Shown: piece after piece, positions 26,891 to 36,308 of the stretch
How the letters are laid out: each line of letters starts with the position of its first letter
Numbering within the stretch: position 1 is the stretch's first letter
Assembly (NCBI RefSeq): GCF_015477775.1
Contig: NZ_JADLQO010000001.1
Span: 1,116,001-1,180,000 of the forward strand
Direction of reading: 5' to 3'
Length of the DNA stretch: 64,000 nucleotides
Source: Nocardia abscessus
GTDB taxonomy: Bacteria > Actinomycetota > Actinomycetes > Mycobacteriales > Mycobacteriaceae
The notes under the pieces: generated by a model
Database searches by the model: none
The model's input: only the letters and a program-made list of their open reading frames with translations
What the model was told of the DNA's origin: nothing
Made by a program: the position numbers and the translations under genes

Positions 26891-27766
26891 GTGTCCGCTC
26901 CCACCCCCAGCTCGGGCATCGAGAGTTCGCCTGTCGACAGATACGGCCTGCGGGAACCTGCGCAACCGCAGGACTATCCGCGCAAGCCGCCGATGCTGTG
27001 GACGGATTTCCTGATGCTGGCGCTGGCCATCGTCTCGGTGGCGTTGGTGGCGTGGATCACCTTCTTCCCGGTCTCCGGGCATACCTATCGCGTGATCGTG
27101 ATCGTCGACTGGACGCTGTGCGCGGTGTTCGCGATCGAGTTCGTCTGGCGCTGGCGCCGCGCGGGCTGGCCGTGGACCTTCCCGTTCGTCTACTGGTACG
27201 AGGTCCTCGGCATGATCCCGGTGACCAGCCCGTTCTTCCGCGGCTTCCGGCTGCTGCGGATCGTGGTGATCCTCGTCCGGCTCGCCCGGGTGGCCGACCG
27301 CGTCTTCGGGGACCGGGTTACCGCCGCCGTGGTGAACCGGTTCGTGGCGACCATCGTCGACACCATCCGCCGTCCGATGACGATCGCGGTGATGGACGAG
27401 GTGGCGCACGTGCTGCGTACCGGGCACTACACCCGCAACATCGCGGCCGCCCTGGAGGAGAACCGCGCCGAGCTGGACGAGATGATCCTGGAGTTGATCA
27501 AGAAGGACCCGCGGGCCGGCCGAGTGCGCTACATCCCGTTCCACGACGAGATCATCCGGCTGATCGCCGACACCACCTTCCGCATCCTGTTCCAGGTGCT
27601 GGAGGATCCGCGCACCGACGAACTAGTCGCGGATGTGTTGCGGGAGAACATCGATCAGATCCGCGACGCGGTCCGCGACGGTGTCCGGGTGCCGCCGTCC
27701 GCGTACGGGAGAACACCCGACGAGGACTGCGTGCGCCATCGCGTCAATCGGCTACCGCGTGCCTGA
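26891..27766 (+). CDS. Voltage-sensor-like membrane protein without a visible pore
   Basis: 291 aa. Hydrophobic helices at roughly residues 37-58, 66-86 and 95-112 are followed by an S4-like helix with arginines every third or fourth residue (GFRLLRIVVILVRLARVADRVFG, ~116-138). After that the protein is hydrophilic and helical, with no second pair of membrane helices and no K+-selectivity signature such as GYG. It therefore resembles a voltage-sensor domain with a cytoplasmic tail more than a full ion channel. GTG 26891 follows GAAGGG. The stop overlaps the 3' end of the convergent ltrA gene by 23 nt. Confidence 0.75.
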   Translation: MSAPTPSSGIESSPVDRYGLREPAQPQDYPRKPPMLWTDFLMLALAIVSVALVAWITFFPVSGHTYRVIVIVDWTLCAVFAIEFVWRWRRAGWPWTFPFVYWYEVLGMIPVTSPFFRGFRLLRIVVILVRLARVADRVFGDRVTAAVVNRFVATIVDTIRRPMTIAVMDEVAHVLRTGHYTRNIAAALEENRAELDEMILELIKKDPRAGRVRYIPFHDEIIRLIADTTFRILFQVLEDPRTDELVADVLRENIDQIRDAVRDGVRVPPSAYGRTPDEDCVRHRVNRLPRA

Positions 27767-28964
27767 TCGCGTCCCGTGGCTGCGCCAAACGCACGGTCTC
27801 CCAAGCGATCAGCGCGACCAGGACGAGGCACAGCAGCGACAGCGACGCCAGCGCGGGCAGGCTGCAGGCCAGCGGGATGAGCGCCAGCACCACCACCACG
27901 GCGATCACCCGCGGCATCGTGATGGTGCCCGTGGCGAAGTGCTTGAATCCCACCAGCGCGATCAGATACAGCGCCACGCCGCCGTAGAGGGCGTACAGCG
28001 GAATTCCGTACAGCGCGTCCTTCAAGGTGTGGTGTGAGGAGTCCCCGACGTAGTAGAGAACCTTCTTCAGCCCGAGCGACAGCGCGATGATCCCGACGAT
28101 CATCGGGAAATGCCAGAAGGTGTAGGAACCCTGCGCGATCTTGATCTGCCGCTTGCCCTCGGCGCGGACGAGCTCGTGCTCCACCGCCAGCGCCGCGACG
28201 TCGAAATACGCCCACCACAGCAGCCCGGAAACGGCGAGACCGAGCAACGAACCGAGCGCGATCGGCCAGGAGATCGGCAGACCGGCTACCCCGATGCCGA
28301 TCGAGACGATCGATTCACCGAGCGCGACGATGATGATCAGCCCGTAGCGCTCGACGAAATGCCGCGCCGAATTCAACCGCCAATCGGTGCCCGCGAACAG
28401 CGTCCAAAGGTAGTCGCCCGCGATCGCGGCGATCCACAGCGCGATCTGCGCGGTGCCCTCGGTCAGCGCGGCGACGACCAGCAGCGTGGTGCCGAGGGTG
28501 ATCGAACCGAGCGCCCAGCGCAGCAGCTGGTTGCGCAATTGCGGGTCCTCGGCGCTGGCCAGCCAGAATATCCCGACGTGCACCAATCGCACGATCAGGT
28601 AGGCGACGGCGAAGACCAGGGGCCCGAACCACCCTCCGGGTATGTCGTCGAACGCCTCGGGGATGGTGAGCGCGGCGAGGAACGCGCCGCCCATGGCCGC
28701 GAACATCGCCACCCGTGCGATGCCCTCGTCGGCGCGAACCACGTTGCCCAGCCAGGAGTAGGCGATCCACAGCCACCACATCACCGCGAGTACCAGCAGC
28801 GCGCGCAGCGCGTTCTTCGCGCTGGTGTCGTCCGCGATCAATCCGGTGACCATGGTGAACGCGAAGACGAGCACCAGGTCGAAGAACAGCTCGAGCTGGG
28901 TTACCGAGCCGTCTTCGGCCATCGGCTGGAACCGCGCTCGTTTGGAACCGATCATGCCGCTCAT
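27744..28964 (-). CDS. Low-temperature-requirement A (LtrA) family membrane protein
   Basis: 406 aa with about twelve hydrophobic helices. The N-terminal SVTQLELFFDLVLVFAFTMVTG (xLELFFDLVxVFA) is the diagnostic LtrA motif, repeated in spirit at RHFVERYGLIIIVALGESI. Function is unknown beyond the original Listeria cold-growth phenotype. ATG 28964 is chosen at the family start MSGMIG. Its 3' end overlaps the convergent voltage-sensor gene by 23 nt. Confidence 0.9.
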   Translation of the reverse strand: MSGMIGSKRARFQPMAEDGSVTQLELFFDLVLVFAFTMVTGLIADDTSAKNALRALLVLAVMWWLWIAYSWLGNVVRADEGIARVAMFAAMGGAFLAALTIPEAFDDIPGGWFGPLVFAVAYLIVRLVHVGIFWLASAEDPQLRNQLLRWALGSITLGTTLLVVAALTEGTAQIALWIAAIAGDYLWTLFAGTDWRLNSARHFVERYGLIIIVALGESIVSIGIGVAGLPISWPIALGSLLGLAVSGLLWWAYFDVAALAVEHELVRAEGKRQIKIAQGSYTFWHFPMIVGIIALSLGLKKVLYYVGDSSHHTLKDALYGIPLYALYGGVALYLIALVGFKHFATGTITMPRVIAVVVVLALIPLACSLPALASLSLLCLVLVALIAWETVRLAQPRDAIRHAVAD

Positions 28965-29044
28965 CGTCGCACCCCGGCCGGTTCGGCGCCGGTTCGCTGC
29001 CGCGCCGCCCGCGGATTTCGCGCAGAGCGCAGCATCGCCTGCGG

Positions 29045-29503
29045 CTACACGGGTAGGTAGGTCTCCGTTTCGGGGAACCGCTCGGCGAAATCGATGAAAC
29101 ACTCCACGACCACTTCGTTGGCCTTGCGGAAAGTGCGTTTGAGCAGAAATCCTGGAACCGGGAGGGGCAGATAGAGCTCGACGTGGTACCAGACGTGCGT
29201 GCCGTCCACGCTGTCGGACACCTCGAAAAAGCCGCCGCCCCGCACACCCCGGGTGCTGTCGGCGACTACCCAGGAAGACCGATCGTCGGTCCAATCGTAT
29301 TCCAGTACTTGCAGATCCGAGCTGCCGAGCAGCTCCGCCGCGAGAAAGACGCGCCGCGGCCTGCGCCGTGCGTCGCGGGTAGCGACACGCACGTCGCTGT
29401 AGGAGGACGACCATTCCGGAAGTGATTCGACCGCCGTCAGAGCGTCCATGACCTGTTCGGGATCGGTGTCGACGAAGAATCGGATATCCGTTTTGGTGCG
29501 CAT
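29045..29503 (-). CDS. SRPBCC family protein
   Basis: 152 aa. Opens with TKTDIRFFVDTDPEQVMDALTAVESLPEWSSSYSDV and ends with a helix NEVVVECFIDFAERF, the arrangement of START-like lipid-binding folds used in mycobacteria for polyketide or membrane-lipid handling. ATG 29503 has GGAGGTATGCC upstream, a strong ribosome site. It is 80 nt upstream of ltrA on the same strand and may share its transcript. Ligand unknown. Confidence 0.85.
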   Translation of the reverse strand: MRTKTDIRFFVDTDPEQVMDALTAVESLPEWSSSYSDVRVATRDARRRPRRVFLAAELLGSSDLQVLEYDWTDDRSSWVVADSTRGVRGGGFFEVSDSVDGTHVWYHVELYLPLPVPGFLLKRTFRKANEVVVECFIDFAERFPETETYLPV

Positions 29504-29757
29504 GGCATACCTCCGACCCCCGGATGGACAAGTCGGGCCGATTGTCTCCGCGATTTGTCCGGTTCGTCAACTTGACTGTGCCAGGCCGAATCTCGGCTAA
29601 CCGGATAACGTGCCGTTATCTGGTCGAGATCGGCGATCGGCAACCGCGGGAACATCTTCCAGGTGGAAGGAGGGGGCCGAGTGGGGCCTCGTGCGCCTAC
29701 GATCGGAGCCGAATGATCGTCGGTATCCGACGCCGTCGGTCCGGTCGGGAGGTTGCC

Positions 29758-30105
29758 ATGAAATACGCCGAACTGCTTGCGCAGACACGGGACGCGATCA
29801 CGGTGCGCCGGGTATACGGAGAGCCTTTCGAATCCGGCGGGGCGACGATCATTCCCGCCGCAGCGGTCGGGGGCGGCGGCGGTGGGGGCGGCGGTACCGG
29901 GAACGGTCCCGATGGGGAGGGCGCGGGCGAAGGGGCGGCGTTCGGAGTTGGCGCCAAGCCCGTCGGCGCATTCGTGCTGCGCGACGGTGAACTCGCGTGG
30001 CACCCGGCCGTGGACGTCAATTCGATCATCGAGACCGCGTGCAGGGTGCTCATCGCGGCGATCGTGGCTTTCGCGCTGACGCTCTGCGCCAGGCGCCGCG
30101 CCTGA
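29758..30105 (+). CDS. GerW/YtfJ-family protein with C-terminal membrane helix
   Basis: 115 aa. VYGEPFESGGATIIPAAAVGGGGGGGGGTG followed by KPVGAFVLRDGELAWHPAVDV matches the GerW/YtfJ domain (the G-E-P-x-E, T-x-I-I-P and V-x-A-x-V segments) known from Bacillus spore proteins. A hydrophobic helix (VLIAAIVAFALTLCA) closes the protein. Related genes occur in non-sporulating actinobacteria; the function there is unknown. ATG 29758 follows GGGAGGTTGCC. A strong inverted repeat lies after the stop. Confidence 0.75.
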   Translation: MKYAELLAQTRDAITVRRVYGEPFESGGATIIPAAAVGGGGGGGGGTGNGPDGEGAGEGAAFGVGAKPVGAFVLRDGELAWHPAVDVNSIIETACRVLIAAIVAFALTLCARRRA

Positions 30106-30143
30106 CCCGCGTGGCCGGGACGAGGTTCGTCAGCTGACGCCGA

Positions 30144-30174
30144 GTTCGAGCGAAGGCGGCGCCTTCGCTCGAAC
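30144..30174. terminator. Bidirectional terminator hairpin
   Basis: A 14-bp perfect stem (30144-30157 with 30161-30174) closes a 3-nt loop, between the stops of the convergent GerW-like and DUF1918 genes. No long U-tract follows, as is common in actinobacteria. Confidence 0.75.
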
Positions 30175-30185
30175 CCACGTGACGT

Positions 30186-30377
30186 TTATTCCGACGTGGC
30201 GGGCTCGACGATCGCGTCGGGCCCTGGATACACCAGCGACTCGTGACCGTCGGAGAACCGCACCACGTACGGTGGCGTTCCGTCCGGTCCGCGGACCTCG
30301 ATGATCTCGGCCAGGTGATCCACTTCTCCCACCACGTGCCCGTGCACGCAGAGTCGATCTCCTACATGTGCCATCAT
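30186..30377 (-). CDS. DUF1918 domain protein
   Basis: 63 aa. HVGDRLCVHGHVVGEVDHLAEIIEVRGPDGTPPYVVRFSDGHESLVYPGPDAIV is the complete small beta-barrel of DUF1918, which occurs widely in actinobacteria either alone or in short operons. Two ATG codons, 30377 and 30374, are adjacent. No function has been assigned to the family. It is 64 nt downstream of the TetR gene's stop region on the same strand. Confidence 0.85.
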   Translation of the reverse strand: MMAHVGDRLCVHGHVVGEVDHLAEIIEVRGPDGTPPYVVRFSDGHESLVYPGPDAIVEPATSE

Positions 30378-30441
30378 CGCCCCATTATCGAACGGCAGTG
30401 CTGTGCGTCACAACCACTCGCGGCAGGTCGCGCGTGGCGAT

Positions 30442-31020
30442 TCAGTCCTCGGCGCCGATGACGCGCTCGACCGCGGCTTCGATCAATTCCCGGCTCTGTT
30501 CCTCGGTGAACACCTCGGGCAGCGTGAGCCGATCGACGATCAGCCAGTTCAGAGCGAGGTAGAGCAGCAACACCGACTTCTCGTCGCCGGGCAGGCCGGC
30601 GGCCAGGTGGTTGCGCACGTTGTACTCGATGTCCTCGCGCACCCGGTCGGTCAGCACCGCGCGCAACTCGGGTCGCCGCGTCGCCTCCAGGCGCAGTTCG
30701 AGCAGCGCCAGATAGCCGGTGCGGAACGCCTCGATCCTTCCGACCGTCTCCCGCATCAGCTCGATGATGTTGGCACGAGTCTTCGGTCCCTCGGTCAGCT
30801 TGGCGACGGTGGCCTCACTCGGCTGTAGCCGCTCGTAGAAACGTCGGCCCGCCTGGGTCAGCAGGTCGTCGCGGTTGGCGAAGTAGTTCGATGCCGTGCC
30901 CGCCGGTACGTCGGCCTCCTTGTCCACCGCGCGGAAGGTCAGTCCACGCGCGCCGTCGCGGGCGAGGACTTCGATCGCGGCGTCGACCAGCGCTTGTCGT
31001 CGTTCGGGGTTGGTCCGCAC
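30442..31020 (-). CDS. TetR-family regulator
   Basis: About 192 aa. The N-terminal helix-turn-helix reads ALVDAAIEVLARDGARGLTFRAVDKEADVPAGTASNYFANRDDLL, followed by a helical ligand domain. GTG 31020 is preferred because GGAG lies about 9 nt upstream; ATG 31035 would add five residues (MEWCQ). Divergent from two RibD/DHFR-like genes, which it probably controls through the palindrome at 31038-31047. Confidence 0.88.
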   Translation of the reverse strand: MRTNPERRQALVDAAIEVLARDGARGLTFRAVDKEADVPAGTASNYFANRDDLLTQAGRRFYERLQPSEATVAKLTEGPKTRANIIELMRETVGRIEAFRTGYLALLELRLEATRRPELRAVLTDRVREDIEYNVRNHLAAGLPGDEKSVLLLYLALNWLIVDRLTLPEVFTEEQSRELIEAAVERVIGAED

Positions 31021-31037
31021 TTGACACCACTCCATTC

Positions 31038-31047
31038 GTAGTACTAC
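31038..31047. promoter_or_regulatory. Palindrome in the TetR/DHFR-like intergenic region
   Basis: GTAGTACTAC is a perfect 10-bp dyad 18 nt before the TetR GTG and 47 nt before the first DHFR-like start, in a slightly AT-rich stretch. This is the expected place for an operator controlling both directions. Short, so chance occurrence is possible. Confidence 0.4.
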
Positions 31048-31093
31048 TTTCAAACCACTTCGAACAGAGTACAGCGAGATGGGCGGTAAGGGT

Positions 31094-31669
31094 ATGCGAA
31101 AGCTGGTCTACTACGTGGGCGTGTCGCTGGACGGCTACATCGCGGGCCCGGCGGGGGAGTGGGACTTCTACCCGTACGACACCGAGATGGCCGCCTGGGT
31201 CAACGCCGCATACCCGGAATTCGTGCCGAGCCACGTACGACCGCACGCCGGCATGGCGGCGGACGAGCCGAACAAACGGTGCGACACCGTCCTGATGGGT
31301 CGCGGGACTTACGAGCCCGCCCTGTCCGAGGGCGTGACCAGCCCGTACGCGCACATGAAGCAGTACGTGGTGTCCAGCACCCTCGGCCGGATCGATGATC
31401 CGGCCGTCGAGCTGGTCGAGCGCGATCCGGTCGCGCTGGTGCGGGGCCTGAAGCGGGCCGAAGGCGGGGACATCTGGCTCGCGGGCGGCGGCAAACTCGC
31501 CGCCGAACTGCTCGGTGAGATCGACGAGATGATCATCAAGAGTTACCCCGTCGTCGCGGGCGGCGGCATACCCGCGTTCGCCGGCGCGTTCCGTCCTACC
31601 TCGTTCGCCCCGGCCCGGCGCAAAGAGTTCGGCAACGGCGCGCAGATCACCTGGTTCACCCGGGCCTGA
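31094..31669 (+). CDS. RibD/dihydrofolate reductase-like protein, copy 1
   Basis: 191 aa. MRKLVYYVGVSLDGYIAGPAGEWDFYP at the N-terminus and GDIWLAGGGKLAAELL in the middle are characteristic of the RibD-C/DHFR-like fold that binds NADPH. The start at ATG 31094 is fixed by alignment with copy 2; ATG 31079 would add five residues. Copies 1 and 2 are about 72% identical by hand count over 191 residues with no gaps. Substrate unknown; not an essential folA, which is usually beside thyA. Confidence 0.88.
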   Translation: MRKLVYYVGVSLDGYIAGPAGEWDFYPYDTEMAAWVNAAYPEFVPSHVRPHAGMAADEPNKRCDTVLMGRGTYEPALSEGVTSPYAHMKQYVVSSTLGRIDDPAVELVERDPVALVRGLKRAEGGDIWLAGGGKLAAELLGEIDEMIIKSYPVVAGGGIPAFAGAFRPTSFAPARRKEFGNGAQITWFTRA

Positions 31670-31698
31670 CCCGATCGTCCCGCTCGAAAGGACTCCTC

Positions 31699-32274
31699 AT
31701 GCGAAAACTCGTCTATTTCGTCGGTCTCTCCCTCGACGGCTACATCGCGGGACCGAATGGTGAGATCGACTTCTACCCGGTCGGCGACGATATGTGGGAC
31801 TGGCTGCGCACCGAATACCCGGAGACGCTGCCCACCCACGCACGGCCGCACCTCGGCCTCGCCGTGGACGCGCCCAACCAGAAATTCGACACGCTGGTCA
31901 TGGGCCGCGGCACCTACGATCCGGCCCTGGCCATCGGCGTGACCAGCCCCTATGCCCACATGAAGCAGTACGTGGCGTCCAGCACCCTCGGCCGGATCGA
32001 TGATCCGGCCGTCGAACTGGTGGAGCGCGACCCGGTGGGGCTGGTCCGCGAGCTGAAGCGGCAGGACGGCATGGACATCTGGCTGGCGGGCGGCGGCAAG
32101 TTCGCCGCCGCGCTACTGGAGGAGATCGATGAACTGGTGATCAAGAGCTACCCGGTCGTCGCGGGCACCGGCGTGCCCGGTTTCGCGGGCGAGTTCCGCC
32201 CGACTCTGTTCCGGCCGACCGAGCGCACCGAGTTCGGCAACGGAGTCCAGGTCAGCTGGTTCACCCGGGCCTGA
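31699..32274 (+). CDS. RibD/dihydrofolate reductase-like protein, copy 2
   Basis: 191 aa, tandem duplicate of the preceding gene, 29 nt downstream on the same strand. ATG 31699 follows GAAAGGA. The region TSPYAHMKQYV through DDPAVELVERDPV is almost unchanged, while residues 28-70 differ most, suggesting divergence near the substrate pocket. Same family signatures (SLDGYIAGPNGEIDFYP, DIWLAGGGKFAA). Coregulated with copy 1 by the divergent TetR. Confidence 0.88.
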   Translation: MRKLVYFVGLSLDGYIAGPNGEIDFYPVGDDMWDWLRTEYPETLPTHARPHLGLAVDAPNQKFDTLVMGRGTYDPALAIGVTSPYAHMKQYVASSTLGRIDDPAVELVERDPVGLVRELKRQDGMDIWLAGGGKFAAALLEEIDELVIKSYPVVAGTGVPGFAGEFRPTLFRPTERTEFGNGVQVSWFTRA

Positions 32275-32375
32275 GGCACGGACCTGATCCCGAGCGGCCG
32301 TAAAGAGGGGGCGACATCGTCGGGGCCGCCGTCAGCGCCACCGGTGCGGCTCGGTCCGAGCGCGACCGGGCCGCG

Positions 32376-32789
32376 TCAGCTCGCGTCGGTGAGGAACGAC
32401 AGCCGCACCTGCCGATCCGGGTTGTCGACATTGAGGTCGACCAGCGCGATCGACTGCCAGGTGCCGAGGGCGAGCCTTCCGCCGAGTACCGGAACCGTCG
32501 CGTACGGCGCGATCAGCGCGGGCATCACGTGCGAGCGGCCGTGCCCGCGCGAGCCGTGGGCGTGCCGCCACCGGTCGTCGGCGGGCAGCAGATCGCGCAG
32601 TGCGGCCAGCAGGTCGTCGTCGCTGCGCGCGCCGAGTTCCATGATCGCGATCCCGGCGGTGGCATGCGGCACGAAGACGTGCAGCAGCCCGTCGCCACCT
32701 GCTTCGCGCACGAATGTCGCGCACTGCGGCGTGATGTCCTGTACCACTTCACTGTGGCCCGTTCTCACCTCGAGCAGCGTGCTCTTCAT
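32376..32789 (-). CDS. YjbQ-family protein (UPF0047, secondary thiamine-phosphate synthase-like)
   Basis: 137 aa. The motif HVFVPHATAGIAIMELGARSDDDLL and the downstream GRSHVMPALIAPYATVPVLGGRLALGTWQSIALVDLN with its closing acidic segment are the complete YjbQ signature. Some members have weak thiamine-phosphate synthase activity; the natural role is unsettled. ATG 32789 gives the normal length. It is divergent from the aspartokinase gene. Confidence 0.92.
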   Translation of the reverse strand: MKSTLLEVRTGHSEVVQDITPQCATFVREAGGDGLLHVFVPHATAGIAIMELGARSDDDLLAALRDLLPADDRWRHAHGSRGHGRSHVMPALIAPYATVPVLGGRLALGTWQSIALVDLNVDNPDRQVRLSFLTDAS

Positions 32790-32952
32790 GCGCACATCGT
32801 CCCCCATTCGCGGTGGCCCGCGCGGGGGGATCGGGATCGGATGCGGCTGTGGGCTTTTCCACAAGCCGGGTAGGTAGCGGCAAAACCGCTGGCCCCGGCC
32901 GGTACCCTGAATGACTGTTACCAGTTTGTTGTCGATCTTGGAGGACCCTGTC

Positions 32953-34218
32953 GTGGCTCTCGTGGTTCAGAAGTACGGAGGATCCTCGGTGGCGACCGCC
33001 GAGCGGATCCGGCGCGTCGCTGAACGGATCGTGGAGACCAAGAAGCAGGGCCACGATGTGGTGGTCGTCTGCTCCGCCATGGGCGACACCACAGACGAAC
33101 TGCTCGATCTCGCTCAGCAGGTGGCGCCGGCGCCGCCCGCCCGCGAGATGGACATGCTGCTCACTTCGGGTGAGCGCATCTCCAACGCGCTGGTCGCCAT
33201 GGCCATCCACTCCCTCGGCGCCGAGGCCCGCTCGTTCACCGGCTCGCAGGCCGGCGTGATCACCACGGGCGCGCACGGCAACGCGAAGATCATCGACGTG
33301 ACTCCGGGCCGCGTCCGCGCCGCGCTGGACGAAGGCCTCGTCGTGCTGGTCGCCGGCTTCCAGGGCGTGAGCCAGGACAGCCGGGACGTCACCACGCTGG
33401 GCCGCGGCGGCTCGGACACCACGGCCGTCGCCCTGGCCGCCGCGCTGGACGCGGACGTCTGCGAGATCTACACCGACGTGGACGGCGTCTTCACCGCCGA
33501 CCCCCGGATCGTGCCCGACGCGCAGCGGCTCGAGCAGGTCTCCTACGAGGAGATGCTGGAACTGGCGGCCTGCGGCGCCAAGGTGCTGATGCTGCGCTGC
33601 GTCGAATACGCCCGCCGCTACAACGTGCCCGTGCATGTGCGCTCGTCCTACACCGACAAGCAGGGCACCTACGTTTACGGATCGATGGAGGACATCCCCT
33701 TGGAGCAAGCAATCCTCACTGGCGTCGCGCACGACCGCAGCGAGGCCAAGGTGACCGTGGTCGGGCTGCCGGACGAACCGGGCTACGCCGCCAAGGTGTT
33801 CCGCGCCGTGGCCGACGCCGAGATCAACATCGACATGGTCCTGCAGAACATCTCGAAGATCGAGACCGGCAAGACCGACATCACCTTCACGCTGCCCAAG
33901 ACCGAGGGCGCCCGCGCGGTCGAGATGCTGACCAAGCGCCAGGCCGAGATCGGCTTCTCCCAGGTGCTCTACGACGACCACATCGGCAAGGTGTCGCTGG
34001 TCGGCGCGGGCATGAAGAGTCACCCGGGCGTCACCGCCACCTTCTGTGAGGCGCTGGCCAAGGCGGGTGTGAACATCGACCTCATCTCCACCTCGGAGAT
34101 CCGGATCTCGGTGCTGGTCAAGGACACCGAGCTGGACGAGGCGGTCCAGGTGCTGCACAAGGCGTTCGACCTGGGCGGCGACGAGGTCGCGGTGGTCCAC
34201 GCGGGAACGGGGCGATAG
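32953..34218 (+). CDS. ask: Aspartokinase (alpha subunit)
   Basis: 421 aa. [17 protein letters not shown] is the aspartokinase nucleotide-binding start, followed by [39 protein letters not shown] and two C-terminal ACT domains ([40 protein letters not shown]) that sense lysine and threonine. It phosphorylates aspartate at the head of the lysine, diaminopimelate, threonine, methionine pathway. GTG 32953 has GGAGG 9 nt upstream and matches the [11 protein letters not shown] start of relatives. Forms an operon with asd. An in-frame second start for the beta subunit is listed separately. Confidence 0.97.
   Translation: MALVVQKYGGSSVATAERIRRVAERIVETKKQGHDVVVVCSAMGDTTDELLDLAQQVAPAPPAREMDMLLTSGERISNALVAMAIHSLGAEARSFTGSQAGVITTGAHGNAKIIDVTPGRVRAALDEGLVVLVAGFQGVSQDSRDVTTLGRGGSDTTAVALAAALDADVCEIYTDVDGVFTADPRIVPDAQRLEQVSYEEMLELAACGAKVLMLRCVEYARRYNVPVHVRSSYTDKQGTYVYGSMEDIPLEQAILTGVAHDRSEAKVTVVGLPDEPGYAAKVFRAVADAEINIDMVLQNISKIETGKTDITFTLPKTEGARAVEMLTKRQAEIGFSQVLYDDHIGKVSLVGAGMKSHPGVTATFCEALAKAGVNIDLISTSEIRISVLVKDTELDEAVQVLHKAFDLGGDEVAVVHAGTGR
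33700..34218 (+). CDS. Aspartokinase beta subunit (internal in-frame start)
   Basis: A TTG codon at 33700 (codon 250 of ask) is preceded by GGAGG at 33687-33691, 8 nt upstream. Translation from here gives 172 aa holding only the two ACT domains. This matches the beta subunit of Corynebacterium aspartokinase, also about 172 aa, made from an internal start and assembled as alpha2-beta2. ATG 33685 is an alternative but has no ribosome site. Inferred from position and family knowledge. Confidence 0.7.
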   Translation: MEQAILTGVAHDRSEAKVTVVGLPDEPGYAAKVFRAVADAEINIDMVLQNISKIETGKTDITFTLPKTEGARAVEMLTKRQAEIGFSQVLYDDHIGKVSLVGAGMKSHPGVTATFCEALAKAGVNIDLISTSEIRISVLVKDTELDEAVQVLHKAFDLGGDEVAVVHAGTGR

Positions 34219-35256
<1,038 letters not shown>

Positions 35257-35269
35257 GGTCTTTCCGATC

Positions 35270-35302
35270 CGAACGGGCCGCAGGATTCCCGCGGCCCGTT
35301 CG
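35270..35302 (+). terminator. Terminator of the ask-asd operon
   Basis: A 12-bp perfect stem (35270-35281 with 35291-35302) closes a 9-nt loop just after the asd stop. No U-tract follows. Confidence 0.8.
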
Positions 35303-35368
35303 TCGTATCCTGGTGTGCCCGCCGAAAAGGCCTCGCTCGGCGCACGGCGCGGCTGTTAGCCTGCGCCG

Positions 35369-36292
35369 ATGGCGAACCCTCATCCTCAGGTGTATCTCGG
35401 CGACCGGATCGTGGCGGCGGACGCCGCGACGGTGGGCGTCGCATCGTCGGCGGTGCTGTACGGACTCAGCGTCTACACCGTCTTCCCGGTGCACGTGGAT
35501 GGGGCAGCGCGTACGGCGTTCCGGTTGGACGATCATTTCCGTCGGCTCGAGGAGTCCTGCAAGATCATCGGGATCGATCGGTTCGCGGCGGAGTGGGATT
35601 TCGAGCGTTTCCGTGCGGCCGTGGTGGAACTGATCGCGGTGAACGATCCGCGCGAGGACGTTTTCGTGCGGGCGACGGTGCACGTGGTCGAGTCCCTACC
35701 GGGCACCCGGGTGCGGGGCTGTGCGATTCAGGTCAGCATTTTCGTGTACGAGGCGGTGCCGATCGTCCCGCAGGACGGCATGCGTCTGAAGTCGAGCCCG
35801 TGGCGGCGCATTCCGGACAACGCGATTCCGTCGCGAGCGAAAGTCAATGGCGCGTATGTGAATTCGGTGCTGGCCAAGCAGGATGCGATCGACAGCGGCT
35901 ACGACGACTGCGTCTTCCTCGACGGCAACGGGCACGTCTGCGAACTCAGCGCGGCGAACATCTTTCTCGTCCGCAACGGCACGCTGATCACGCCGGACGT
36001 CTCCTGCGACATCCTCGACGGCATCAACCGCAGGACCGTCCTCACTTTGGCGGCCGAAGACGGCATTCCGGTGGTCGAACGCACGGTCGACCTCACCGAG
36101 CTGTACATCGCCGACGAGGTTTTCGTGACCGGAACGTCGGCCGGTGCGGCGCCGGTTGTCGAAGTGGACGGACGCGTGGTCGCGAACGGCGTGCCCGGCC
36201 CGATCTCCCAGGCGCTGCGCAAACGCCACTACGCGGCGCTGCGCACCGACAACGTGCACGGCTGGGTCACCGACCTGTCCATCGCCCGATAG
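35369..36292 (+). CDS. Class IV PLP-dependent aminotransferase (branched-chain or D-amino acid type)
   Basis: 307 aa. The PLP lysine is Lys158 in SRAKVNGAYVNSVLAK, and the C-terminal GINRRTVLTLAAEDGIPVVERTVDLTELYIADEVFVTGTSAG is the class IV phosphate-binding signature. These enzymes move amino groups among branched-chain amino acids, D-alanine or 4-amino-4-deoxychorismate; sequence alone does not separate ilvE, dat and pabC. ATG 35369 fits family length. It is monocistronic, with a terminator upstream. Confidence 0.9.
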   Translation: MANPHPQVYLGDRIVAADAATVGVASSAVLYGLSVYTVFPVHVDGAARTAFRLDDHFRRLEESCKIIGIDRFAAEWDFERFRAAVVELIAVNDPREDVFVRATVHVVESLPGTRVRGCAIQVSIFVYEAVPIVPQDGMRLKSSPWRRIPDNAIPSRAKVNGAYVNSVLAKQDAIDSGYDDCVFLDGNGHVCELSAANIFLVRNGTLITPDVSCDILDGINRRTVLTLAAEDGIPVVERTVDLTELYIADEVFVTGTSAGAAPVVEVDGRVVANGVPGPISQALRKRHYAALRTDNVHGWVTDLSIAR

Positions 36293-36308
36293 GCAACAGC
36301 GGAGCCGC

